Shown piece after piece: positions 7,394 to 18,913 of a stretch of DNA of 64,000 nt. Position 1 is the stretch's first letter. Every line of letters starts with the position of its first letter. Location: assembly GCA_964641415.1 (NCBI GenBank), contig CAZXMW010000009.1:24548-88547 (forward strand), written 5' to 3'. The notes under the pieces were generated by a model. It saw only the letters and a list, made by a program, of their open reading frames with translations, was not told where the DNA came from and did no database searches. Origin of the DNA: JAHECW01 sp964641415. GTDB lineage: Bacteria > Acidobacteriota > Thermoanaerobaculia > Thermoanaerobaculales > Sulfomarinibacteraceae. The translations under genes and the position numbers were made by a program.

Positions 7394-8815
7394 ATGCGCG
7401 AGATGCAGCTTTCACTCGGTGGTCAGTGGATGGACGGCGACGATGTCATGGAGGTGCGCTCGCCCTTCGACGGGCGCGACGTGGCCCGGGTCGCCCGCGG
7501 CGGTCCCGAGCTGCTCGAACGGGCGGCAGCGACCGCGGAGCGAGCCGCCGTGACCATGGCCGCCGCACCGCCGTCGGAACGAGCTGCCATCCTGGAGGGC
7601 GCCGCCGCCCTGGTTCTCGAGCACCGCGACGAGCTCGCCGAGATCATCTCCGAGGAAGCCGGCAAACCGGTCCGTCTCGCGTTGGTCGAGGCCGACCGCT
7701 GTGCCGATACCCTGACCGAAGCAGCGGTGGTCGCCCGGCACCCCGACGTCGAAGCGCGCGATCTTGCCGGCTACCCGTCGGGTCACGGTCGACTCGCGCT
7801 CATGCGTCGCGTGCCCATCGGACCGGTGCTCGCGATCACACCGTTCAACTTCCCACTCAATCTGGTGGCGCACAAGCTCGCGCCGGCGGTGGCCGCGGGG
7901 TGCCCGGTGGTCCTCAAACCGGCCAGTCAGACGCCGGGACCGGCGCTGCGGCTCGCCGAGCTGCTGACCGACGCGGGACTGCCCGACGGCGCGCTGTCGG
8001 TCATCCCGTCGCGCGGCAGTGATGCCGAGAAGCTGGCGACGGACCATCGCTTCGCCGCCCTGACCTTCACCGGGTCCATGGAGATCGGCTGGCGGCTCAA
8101 GCAGATCGCCTGGAAACGGCGGGTCACTCTCGAGCTCGGCGGCAACGCCGCCGTGCTCGTCGAACCCGACGCCGGCGACCTCGCCGCCATCGCCAAGGCC
8201 ATCGCCGCCGCGGCGTACGGTTACGCCGGTCAGTCCTGCATCTCGGTTCAACGGGTGCTCGCCCACGAGGACATCTACATCTCCCTCCGGCGCGAGCTGA
8301 TCGAGGCCGCAGAGGCGATCCGCTTCGGTGATCCAGCCGACGAGACGACGGTGTGCGGACCGCTCATCGACGAGGCCAACGCCGACCGGGTCGCCACGTG
8401 GATCGAACGGGCGACGATGGCCGGCGGCCGCCTGCTCACCGGCGGCGAGCGCGACGGCAACGTCATCACCCCGGCCCTGATCGAGGAGGCGCCTCCCGAC
8501 GAGCCGGTGGTCGCCGAGGAGGTCTTCGGCCCGGTCGCCTGCATCGACCCGTACGAGGAGCTGGCCCAGGCGATCAACATGGTCAACGACTCACGCTACG
8601 GGCTCCAAGCCGGGATCTTCACGTCGGATGTCGGCAAGGTGCAACGGGCATGGCAACAGATCGAGGTCGGCGGCCTGATCCACGGCGACGTGCCGACCTG
8701 GCGCACCGACCCCATGCCCTATGGCGGAGTCAAGGGTTCCGGCGTCGGCCGCGAGGGCCCGGCCTACACCTACCGCGAGCTCACCGAGGAGCGACTGCTG
8801 GTTCTGCGCAGCTGA
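7394..8815 (+). CDS. NAD(P)-dependent aldehyde dehydrogenase
   Basis: A 473-residue member of the ALDH superfamily. It has the TPFNFPLN motif (Asn152), the general base Glu247 in LELGG, the catalytic Cys282 in GQSCISVQR and a C-terminal EVFGPV block. It oxidises an aldehyde to the acid with NAD or NADP. The GQSC.S.QR context resembles lactaldehyde, succinate-semialdehyde and non-phosphorylating glyceraldehyde-3-phosphate dehydrogenases, but the substrate is undetermined. The ATG at 7394 has a GGAGG sequence 8 bases upstream; an ATG seven codons earlier is less well placed. It appears to be a single-gene unit. Confidence 0.85.
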   Translation: MREMQLSLGGQWMDGDDVMEVRSPFDGRDVARVARGGPELLERAAATAERAAVTMAAAPPSERAAILEGAAALVLEHRDELAEIISEEAGKPVRLALVEADRCADTLTEAAVVARHPDVEARDLAGYPSGHGRLALMRRVPIGPVLAITPFNFPLNLVAHKLAPAVAAGCPVVLKPASQTPGPALRLAELLTDAGLPDGALSVIPSRGSDAEKLATDHRFAALTFTGSMEIGWRLKQIAWKRRVTLELGGNAAVLVEPDAGDLAAIAKAIAAAAYGYAGQSCISVQRVLAHEDIYISLRRELIEAAEAIRFGDPADETTVCGPLIDEANADRVATWIERATMAGGRLLTGGERDGNVITPALIEEAPPDEPVVAEEVFGPVACIDPYEELAQAINMVNDSRYGLQAGIFTSDVGKVQRAWQQIEVGGLIHGDVPTWRTDPMPYGGVKGSGVGREGPAYTYRELTEERLLVLRS

Positions 8816-8914
8816 CCCGACCGGACCGGGCGTCGGGTTCCGCCGGCCCCGCGAAGGCGCCACGGAGAACCGAATTCGGGCCTGTCCGTGAACCAAAGTG
8901 ACTCGATTGCGTTC

Positions 8915-8962
8915 AACCTAAAGTGAGCGATTCTCATCCAGCAGAACCGCTCAGCTTAGGTT
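8915..8962. promoter_or_regulatory. Large interrupted dyad upstream of the RND efflux operon
   Basis: AACCTAA-N3-GAGCG (8915-8929) is mirrored perfectly by CGCTC-N3-TTAGGTT (8948-8962), separated by 18 bases and ending 25 bases before the first gene. In addition, TCAACC..AGTGAGCG occurs twice as a direct repeat (from 8913 and 8962), with a weaker third copy near 8890. This suggests binding sites for a dimeric regulator of the efflux operon, or an mRNA leader hairpin. Confidence 0.45.
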
Positions 8963-8987
8963 CAACCCAGTGAGCGCGGGAGGCACC

Positions 8988-10106
8988 ATGACGGAACAGG
9001 CCCGAAGATTTTTCCGGTTGATCAGTGTGATCGTGGTGCTCGCCATCGCCACCGGTGCCGTGCTCTGGGTCGGCGCGCAGACCAATGGCGACGCGAGCGA
9101 TGGCGGCACTGCGACCGACCAGGAGCAGACGCCCGCCGCCGTGGACGGGACCGAGACCGACGAAGAGGCGCTGCCGGTGCCGGTCGAGGTGACCGCGGTC
9201 GGCACGGGCGACATCGCGTCCTACATCACGGCCACCGCCAACCTGGTGGCCGAGGACCAGGTCCAGGTCCTCGCCGAGGCGGAGGGCCGCGTGGTCCGAC
9301 TCGAGGTCGAGGAAGGCGACCCGGTGTCGAAGGGCCAGATCCTCGCGGTGCTCGACCAGGACGAGGCACGGATCGCCAAGTCCAAGGTCGAGCTCAAGGC
9401 CGCCAACGCCGAGGCCGCCCTCGAGCGCGCCCGGGAGAGCCACCGGCAGGGCCTGATCTCCTCGGAGGCCTTCGACCGGCTCACCACCGATGCCGAGGTC
9501 GCCCGCCAGGAGGTCGCCGAGACGGACTGGCGTCTCGCCAAGACCGTCATCAGGGCGCCCTTCTCCGCCCGCGTGACCGAACGCTTCATCACTCTCGGCC
9601 AGCACCTGCGACCCGGCGACAGGCTGTTCACCGTGGCCGATTCCGACCCGCTGATCGCCCGGATCTATCTTCCGGAGAGCGATGTCGTCGAGCTCGAGGA
9701 GGGTCGCGAGGTCCGCATCGCGTCAGCCGCCGACGCCGAGCTCGCTTTCGCGGGCCGGATTCGACAGCTTGCTCCGGTGGTCGACACCGCAACCGGCACC
9801 GTCAAGGTCACCATCGAGGCGATCGAGCCGCCGCCCGGGGTTCGTCCCGGGGCCTTCGTCACCATCGGCATCGTGCGTGAGCGGCACGAGAACGCCGTGC
9901 TCGTGCCGCGGCAGTCGGTCGTCCGCGAGCTGCACGAGGCCCACGTCTTCGTCGCCGCCGACGGCACTGCCGTCAAACGGGCGGTCTCCCTCGGCATCGA
10001 GGACGGCGATCGCGTCGAGGTTCTGTCCGGCGTCGAGCCGGGCGATGCGGTCGTCACGGCCGGCCAGGGCGGGCTCGACGACGGCCAAACGATTCAAGTG
10101 CTCTGA
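8988..10106 (+). CDS. RND efflux periplasmic adaptor (membrane fusion protein)
   Basis: A 372-residue HlyD/AcrA-type adaptor. It has one N-terminal membrane anchor (residues 10-30), an acidic low-complexity linker (30-60), and the lipoyl half motifs VLAEAEGRVVRLEVEEGDPVSKGQ and DWRLAKTVIRAPFSARV. These flank a short alpha-hairpin, followed by beta-barrel and membrane-proximal domains (VPRQSVV). It bridges the inner-membrane RND pump to an outer-membrane channel. The ATG at 8988 has GGGAGG five bases upstream; a GTG six codons earlier is weaker. It heads a three-gene plus-strand operon with two pump genes. No TolC-like channel is encoded in the window. Confidence 0.88.
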   Translation: MTEQARRFFRLISVIVVLAIATGAVLWVGAQTNGDASDGGTATDQEQTPAAVDGTETDEEALPVPVEVTAVGTGDIASYITATANLVAEDQVQVLAEAEGRVVRLEVEEGDPVSKGQILAVLDQDEARIAKSKVELKAANAEAALERARESHRQGLISSEAFDRLTTDAEVARQEVAETDWRLAKTVIRAPFSARVTERFITLGQHLRPGDRLFTVADSDPLIARIYLPESDVVELEEGREVRIASAADAELAFAGRIRQLAPVVDTATGTVKVTIEAIEPPPGVRPGAFVTIGIVRERHENAVLVPRQSVVRELHEAHVFVAADGTAVKRAVSLGIEDGDRVEVLSGVEPGDAVVTAGQGGLDDGQTIQVL

Positions 10107-10124
10107 GCTCTTGGCCGTAAGTCA

Positions 10125-10222
10125 TTAGTTTTGAGTTCTTAGTTCTTAGTTTTTAGTCTTGAGTTCTCGTCACGCTGACGATTCAACACCTTTGCGACGA
10201 TTGCGACGGAACTCAAAACCAA
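10125..10222. repeat. AT-rich imperfect inverted repeat between adaptor and first pump gene
   Basis: TTAGTTTTGAGTTC (10125-10138) pairs with GAACTCAAAACCAA (10209-10222), 13 of 14 bases. Between them, short copies of GTTCTTAGTTTTTAG repeat in tandem. Its AT-rich composition contrasts sharply with the surrounding coding DNA. It could be a small dispersed palindromic element or a structured intercistronic segment tuning pump expression. Confidence 0.55.
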
Positions 10223-10277
10223 AAACTGATCGCTCGCCTCTGTTTCGAATCGGTTTTCATGGGTGTTGGGGGTAGGT

Positions 10278-13556
<3,279 letters not shown>

Positions 13557-13575
13557 CGACACAACCATCGCATCG

Positions 13576-13728
13576 TCGCAAGCGCGAAGGCACGAAGACG
13601 CGAAGGTCGTCACCAAGTCATCGCAGGCCAGGGCCATCGCATCGGCGCCGACACGTCGAACGCGTTCGGTCTGACCAGGTGAGGTGTCTTCGCGATCGCT
13701 TGGCGCCTTTGCGTCTTCGCGCTTGCGA
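13576..13728. repeat. Nested inverted repeat between the two pump genes
   Basis: TCGCAAGCGCGAAG (13576-13589) is matched exactly in inverse by CTTCGCGCTTGCGA (13715-13728). An inner pair, CGCGAAG (13599-13605) and CTTCGCG (13688-13694), is nested inside it. Repeats made of GCGAAGACGC-like words are common as dispersed intergenic elements in several phyla. It overlaps no gene. Confidence 0.65.
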
Positions 13729-13746
13729 CGAACACGGGAGGCCGCT

Positions 13747-16700
13747 GTGAACCTTCCGACCCTCGCCGTGCGGCGGCCGATCACCACCGCGATGATCCTG
13801 ATCAGCGTGCTGCTGATCGGCGCCATCGCCTTCGTCAAGCTGCCGCTCGCCTTCCTGCCGACCCTCGACGCACCGTTCATATTCGTCCAGATCCCCTACC
13901 CCAACTCGCACCCGCAGCACATCGAGCGCGAGATCACGAAACCGGTCGAGGAAACCCTCGCCACCCTGTCCGGGGTCAAGAAGCTGAGCTCGACCACCGA
14001 CGCCGACGGCGCCCGGTTCTTCATGGAGTTCACCTGGGGCGAGAACGTCGACGTCGTCCGGATGAAGGTGTCGGAGAAGATGGACCAGGTCGAGCCGACC
14101 CTGCCGGCCGACATCGGCCCGATCCTGATCTTCAGCTTCAACACCGACGACATTCCCGTGGTCCAGGGCAGGATCGCCGCCGAGGGCGTCAACCTCTCCC
14201 GAAACTACGATCTGCTCGAGGCGCGCATCATCAACCCGCTGCGCCGGATCGACGGCGTCGCCCGGGTCGACCTCAACGGCGTCGAGCCCCGCGAACTCTT
14301 CGTCGATCTCATCCTCGACAAGGTCAAGGAGCACTCGGTGGACATCGGCGAGCTCGCGCGCCTGCTCGAGAGCGTGTCGGCGAACTCGGTGCTCGGCCGT
14401 GCAACCTCGGGCGGTCTCCGCTCCACGGTGCGTGCCATCGGTTCCTTCGACTCCGTCGAGGCACTTTCCGACCTGGTCATCGACACGCGAGGGCTGCGGC
14501 TCGGCCAGGTCGCCGAAATCAACTACGAGGAGCCTCCTCTGACCTTCGGTCGGCACCTGGACGGCAAGTACGCCGTCGCCCTCGACGTCTACAAGGAGTC
14601 GACCGCCAACACCGTGGAGGTGGTGCGCGAGGTCAACCGGGTCGTCGAAGAGGAGATCAACCTCGACCCGCTGCTCAAGGGGATGCAGCTCTGGGTCTGG
14701 CAGGACCAGGCCGAGGAGATCACCTCCGGCATCGACGGGCTCAAGAAGGCCGGCCTCACCGGCGCCCTGCTCGCAACCTTGAGCCTGTGGTTCTTCCTGC
14801 GCCGGATCGACTCGACCGTCATCGTCGCCATGTCGATCCCGTTCTCCATCGTCGCAGCCTGCGGCGTCATGTACTTCCGGGGCGCGAGCCTGAACATCCT
14901 GTCCATGATGGGGCTCATGCTCGCGGTCGGGATGCTCGTCGACAACGCCATCGTCGTGCTCGAGTCCATCGACCGACGGATGCGCGACGACAACGACCGC
15001 AGGCGGGCCGCCCTCGACGGCGCCGGCCAGGTGCTCATGGCGGTGACCGCGTCGACCGCGACGACTCTGATCGTCTTCCTGCCGCTGGTCATCGGATCGG
15101 GCACCGAGATGACAACCTGGCTCAAAGAGGTCGGGGTCACCATCTCGATCGCGCTCGGCTGCTCGCTGTTCTCGTCGCTCACTCTCATCCCGCTCATGTC
15201 GGCCCATCTGCTCAAGCTCAGGTCCAACGGACGCAATCGAATCGTCGAGTGGCTCGAGGACCGCTACGTCCGGGTGCTCGGTTGGACGCTCGAGCACCGG
15301 ATCAAGACCTTCTTCCTGCTCATCGTCGGCCTCGGGGTCGGGCTGCTGCCGTTCTTCGTCGGCTGGGTCGAATCGGCGATCTTCTCGGGCACCCTCAACA
15401 CCCGACTGTACATGGCCTACGAGTTCGACGACTTCTCGTACAAGTCCCAGTCGGAGAAGGCCGTCAACCAGGTCGAGGACTACCTCGAGGCCAACGCGGA
15501 CGGGCTCATGATCGACTCGGTCTACTCTTATTACACCGAGAACGAGGCCGGGACGACCATCACCTTCACCCGCGACGACCTGTCCGACGACGAGATGAAG
15601 GAGCTGCGGGTCGCGATCCGCAACGGCCTTCCCGAGATCCCGGGCGTGCGGGTGGTCTTCGAGGAGGAGGCCAACGAGGGTGGATCGACCACCTACTTCG
15701 CGATCAAGCTGTTCGGCCAGGACACGACCACCCTGTACCGGCTCGCAGACGAGGCGGCGCGGCGTATCGAGACCATGGACGGCGTCGAAGACGTCTCCAG
15801 GCCGCGCGCTGCCGGGCGACGCGAGATTCAGGTCAGCATCGACCGCAATCGGGTTGCCGAGCTCGGCCGCTCGGCCGCCGACATCACCCAGATGCTCGCC
15901 TTCACCCTGGGCGGGGTGCGGCTCGACCGGTTCAACGCCGGCGACCGCGAGATCGTCACCTGGCTCGCCCTGCGCATGGAGGACCGTCAGCGGCTCGCCG
16001 ATCTGCGCCAAATTCCGATCGCCGAGGCCGGCGGCAAGCCGGTCTTGCTCGGCGACGTCGCCAGCTTCGAGGCCATCGAACGGCCGCGCTCGATCCAGCG
16101 TGAAAACCGCAAGGTCCGGGTCGCCGTCCGGGGCACCTACGACGGTGACGACTGGCCGGCAGCTCAGCGCGCCATCGAGGAGACGATGAACGCCTTCCGC
16201 CTGCCGGCCGGCTACTCGTGGAGCTGGAACGACCGGATCGTCGAGCAGGCCAACGAGAGCGCCGAGATGGGCGTCAACTTCGTGATGGCCCTGGTCCTCG
16301 TCTACCTGGTCATGGCGTCACTCTTCGAGTCCCTGACCCGACCCTTCGCGATCCTGTTCGCGATTCCCTTCGCTCTGCCCGGCACCGCCTGGATGCTCGC
16401 CGTCACCGGGACGCCGTTCAACCTCATGGCCCAGATCGGGCTGCTCATCCTGATGGGCATCGTGGTCAACAACGGCATCGTGCTCGTCGACCACATGAAC
16501 CACTTCCGCCGGCTCGGCCACTCGCCCGAGGAGGCCATCCTGCGCGCAGGTCGCGACCGGCTGCGGCCGATCCTGATGACCGCCGCCACGACCATGATCG
16601 GGCTGCTGCCACTCGCGCTCGGCGGCGTCAACGTGTCGGGACTGCTCTACTATCCGATGGCGCGAACCGTCATGGGCGGACTCATGTCGTCGGTGGTGCT

Positions 16701-16824
16701 CACCCTGCTCGTGCTGCCCTACCTCACCCTCGGCGCCGAAGGCGTGTCGAGCTGGCTCGCGCGGGTATGGCGACGGTCGGGCACACCGCGGCGGCTCCGC
16801 GAGGCGGAGGTCGAGACCGGGTAG
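13747..16824 (+). CDS. RND efflux pump inner-membrane permease, second copy
   Basis: A 1025-residue RND permease with the same architecture as its upstream neighbour but clearly divergent sequence. The TM4 relay motif reads GMLVDNAIVVLES. Two tandem permeases behind one adaptor suggest a heteromeric pump, as in MdtBC, or two pumps sharing an adaptor. GTG at 13747 is chosen because the family N-terminus (NLPTLAVRRPITTAMILIS) starts there, with a GGGAGG sequence 10 bases upstream. A frame extension further upstream falls inside the inverted repeat. The gene is followed by 185 gene-free bases and then a convergent glycerate kinase. Confidence 0.88.
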   Translation: MNLPTLAVRRPITTAMILISVLLIGAIAFVKLPLAFLPTLDAPFIFVQIPYPNSHPQHIEREITKPVEETLATLSGVKKLSSTTDADGARFFMEFTWGENVDVVRMKVSEKMDQVEPTLPADIGPILIFSFNTDDIPVVQGRIAAEGVNLSRNYDLLEARIINPLRRIDGVARVDLNGVEPRELFVDLILDKVKEHSVDIGELARLLESVSANSVLGRATSGGLRSTVRAIGSFDSVEALSDLVIDTRGLRLGQVAEINYEEPPLTFGRHLDGKYAVALDVYKESTANTVEVVREVNRVVEEEINLDPLLKGMQLWVWQDQAEEITSGIDGLKKAGLTGALLATLSLWFFLRRIDSTVIVAMSIPFSIVAACGVMYFRGASLNILSMMGLMLAVGMLVDNAIVVLESIDRRMRDDNDRRRAALDGAGQVLMAVTASTATTLIVFLPLVIGSGTEMTTWLKEVGVTISIALGCSLFSSLTLIPLMSAHLLKLRSNGRNRIVEWLEDRYVRVLGWTLEHRIKTFFLLIVGLGVGLLPFFVGWVESAIFSGTLNTRLYMAYEFDDFSYKSQSEKAVNQVEDYLEANADGLMIDSVYSYYTENEAGTTITFTRDDLSDDEMKELRVAIRNGLPEIPGVRVVFEEEANEGGSTTYFAIKLFGQDTTTLYRLADEAARRIETMDGVEDVSRPRAAGRREIQVSIDRNRVAELGRSAADITQMLAFTLGGVRLDRFNAGDREIVTWLALRMEDRQRLADLRQIPIAEAGGKPVLLGDVASFEAIERPRSIQRENRKVRVAVRGTYDGDDWPAAQRAIEETMNAFRLPAGYSWSWNDRIVEQANESAEMGVNFVMALVLVYLVMASLFESLTRPFAILFAIPFALPGTAWMLAVTGTPFNLMAQIGLLILMGIVVNNGIVLVDHMNHFRRLGHSPEEAILRAGRDRLRPILMTAATTMIGLLPLALGGVNVSGLLYYPMARTVMGGLMSSVVLTLLVLPYLTLGAEGVSSWLARVWRRSGTPRRLREAEVETG

Positions 16825-16894
16825 CGGCGACCGGATCGGCAGCGCCGAATCCGATCCCGATGAACGGTACCGCCTCGACCCCCCAACGGGCGCG

Positions 16895-16930
16895 CCTCCG
16901 ACGAGCAGGGCATGGCAGACAGGCACGAAA
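16895..16930 (-). repeat. 36-base intergenic repeat, copy 2 (inverted)
   Basis: The reverse complement of this segment equals 5303-5338 at 35 of 36 positions; the only difference is CGTCGG against CGCCGG. It lies in the 185-base space between the convergent permease and glycerate kinase genes. Confidence 0.75.
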
Positions 16931-17009
16931 TGCTGCTCGGGCGACGCTGTGCCGCACCGCCGACAGGCGGGTGCGGCGCAGAAGGCCGTTCTCGTCGAGA
17001 CCCGCCGCG

Positions 17010-18143
17010 TCAAATGCGCCCGTCCCGCAGCGCCCTCGCGACCTCGCGGACCGTGGCGGCCAGGTTCTCCCGCCCGTGCGCGACGGCCTCGGCTGCCGGC
17101 ACCTCCGGCCCGACGGTGGCGAACCGGGCGTCGAAGGCCGCGTCGAGCTCGGGCAGGTCGCCGTCGATGGCGCCCGAGACGAGCACCGTTGACGACCCGG
17201 CCCGCCGGGCCATCGCCGCGAGCACGGCGGGCAGCTTGCCGCCGGCGGTCTGATCGTCGGTCCGACCCTCGCCGGTGATCAGCACGTCGGCGGCACGGAT
17301 CGCCCGGTCGAGGCCGGTGAGCTCGGCGACGAGCTCGGTGCCGGGGCACAGCTCGGCGCGGCAGAAGGCGCGCAGCCCGGCGCCCAGACCGCCGGCAGCG
17401 CCATCTCCAGGATGATCCACCGAGTCGAGTAGACCCTCGCGGCGCCAGACCTCTGCGAGGCGAGCGAGACCGCGCTCGAGCTCCTCGACCACCACCGGCG
17501 TGGCGCCCTTCTGGGGACCGAAAATCCTGGCCGCGCCGGTCGGCCCGAGCAGCGGGTTGGTGACGTCGCAGGCGGCCCGGACCCGGCTGAAGGCGAGCTC
17601 GGGGACCACGCCGAGGCCGAAAATCTCCTCGACGGCGGCGAGCGCCGCGCCGCCCGGGCCGCAGTCGCTGCCGTCGGCGCGCAGCACCGCCCAGCCGAGC
17701 GCCTGCGCCATCCCGACGCCGCCGTCCACCGTGGCGCTGCCGCCGACCCCGACGACGAGCTCACGCGCCCCGGCGTCGAGCGCGGCCGTGATGAGCTCGC
17801 CGGCGCCGAAGCTGGTCGCGACGAGGGGGTCGAGCCGGCCCGGCGGCACCAGCTCGAGCCCGCTCGCCGAGGCCATCTCGAGCACCGCGGTGCGGCCGTC
17901 GGCGACCAGCCCGAAGCTCGCGGTCACCGGGTTCCCCAGGGGTCCGGTCACGGTCACGCTCCGCCGCTCACCGCCTACCGCCCGGAGCACCGCCTCGGTG
18001 GTGCCCTCACCGCCGTCGGCCGCCGCCGCGACTTGCAGCTCGGCGTCGGGCAGGGCCTCGCCGAGGACCGCGGCGACGATCCCGCCGGCCTCGAGGCTGG
18101 TCATGCAGCCCTTGAAGCTGTCGAGGGCGATGACGACCTTCAT
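17010..18143 (-). CDS. Glycerate 2-kinase (GlxK/GarK family)
   Basis: A 377-residue protein matching the bacterial glycerate kinase family in length and motifs: MKVVIALDSFKGCMTSLEA at the start, AAADGGEGT, GPLGNPV, VGVGGSATVDGGVGMAQALG, DVTNPLLGP and LITGEGRTDDQTAGGK. It phosphorylates glycerate to 2-phosphoglycerate with ATP and so feeds glyoxylate or sugar-acid carbon into glycolysis. It is transcribed divergently from a phosphoglycolate-phosphatase-like gene with only 26 bases between starts, so at least one promoter must overlap coding sequence. Together with the transketolase-like gene nearby this suggests a small C2/C3 carbon-salvage neighbourhood. Confidence 0.92.
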   Translation of the reverse strand: MKVVIALDSFKGCMTSLEAGGIVAAVLGEALPDAELQVAAAADGGEGTTEAVLRAVGGERRSVTVTGPLGNPVTASFGLVADGRTAVLEMASASGLELVPPGRLDPLVATSFGAGELITAALDAGARELVVGVGGSATVDGGVGMAQALGWAVLRADGSDCGPGGAALAAVEEIFGLGVVPELAFSRVRAACDVTNPLLGPTGAARIFGPQKGATPVVVEELERGLARLAEVWRREGLLDSVDHPGDGAAGGLGAGLRAFCRAELCPGTELVAELTGLDRAIRAADVLITGEGRTDDQTAGGKLPAVLAAMARRAGSSTVLVSGAIDGDLPELDAAFDARFATVGPEVPAAEAVAHGRENLAATVREVARALRDGRI

Positions 18144-18169
18144 CGGACCGATCCCGGCGACGTGTCATC

Positions 18170-18844
18170 ATGCCCGGCACCATGCAGCACCCTCATCGTC
18201 TCTTCATCTTCGATCTCGACGGCACCCTCGTCAACTCGCTCGGCGATCTCGCGGACTCCATGAATGCGGTGCTGGCCTCGCTCGGCTACCCGACCCACCC
18301 GCGTGCGCCGTACCGCCGCTTCGTCGGCGACGGCATCACCATGCTGGTCCGGCGCGCGCTGCCCGTCGCGGCAGCGGCCGACGAGGATCTGGTCGAGCGG
18401 TGCGTCTCGCTGATGCGTGCCGAGTACGCCCGCCGCCAAACCGACACGACCCGCCCCTACCCCGGCATTCCCGGGCTCCTCGCGGAGCTCGCGCTGCGGA
18501 ACCGGTTGACCGCGGTGCTGTCGAACAAACCCGACGGTCCGACCCGGGAGCTGGTCGACGCTCTGCTCGCGCCGCACCGGTTCGACGCAGTGCTCGGCGC
18601 GCGGCCCGAGGCGCCGCTCAAACCGGATCCGACGACGGCTCTCGCTCTGGCGGACTCGCTCGGTGTCGAACCGTCGCGCACCGCGTTCGTCGGCGACACC
18701 GACATCGACATGGCGACGGCGCGCGCTGCCGGAATGACCGCGGTCGGCGTGACCTGGGGATTTCGCGACGCCGACGAGCTTCGCGCCGGCGGCGCCCACC
18801 GTGTGATCGACGAACCGGCACTGCTCCTCGCGCCGCTCTCCTGA
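18170..18844 (+). CDS. HAD-superfamily hydrolase, phosphoglycolate-phosphatase-like
   Basis: A 224-residue HAD hydrolase. Motif I is FIFDLDGTLVNS with nucleophile and acid/base aspartates, motif II is VLSNKPDGPTRE, the lysine lies in APLKPDPTT, and motif IV is FVGDTDIDMATA. A helical cap between motifs I and II (GYPTHPRAPYRRFVGDG) fits the Gph/PGP subgroup, which dephosphorylates 2-phosphoglycolate. Other small phosphate esters are possible. ATG 18170 is used; an ATG four codons later is an alternative. It lies head-to-head with glycerate kinase and 69 bases before the transketolase-like gene on the same strand. Confidence 0.82.
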   Translation: MPGTMQHPHRLFIFDLDGTLVNSLGDLADSMNAVLASLGYPTHPRAPYRRFVGDGITMLVRRALPVAAAADEDLVERCVSLMRAEYARRQTDTTRPYPGIPGLLAELALRNRLTAVLSNKPDGPTRELVDALLAPHRFDAVLGARPEAPLKPDPTTALALADSLGVEPSRTAFVGDTDIDMATARAAGMTAVGVTWGFRDADELRAGGAHRVIDEPALLLAPLS

Positions 18845-18913
18845 CCCGCTCGGCGCCCGCCGCGGAGCGCCGCCGGTCTCTGCTATCGTCGCCTCGCAAG
18901 GAGGAGCATCCAG

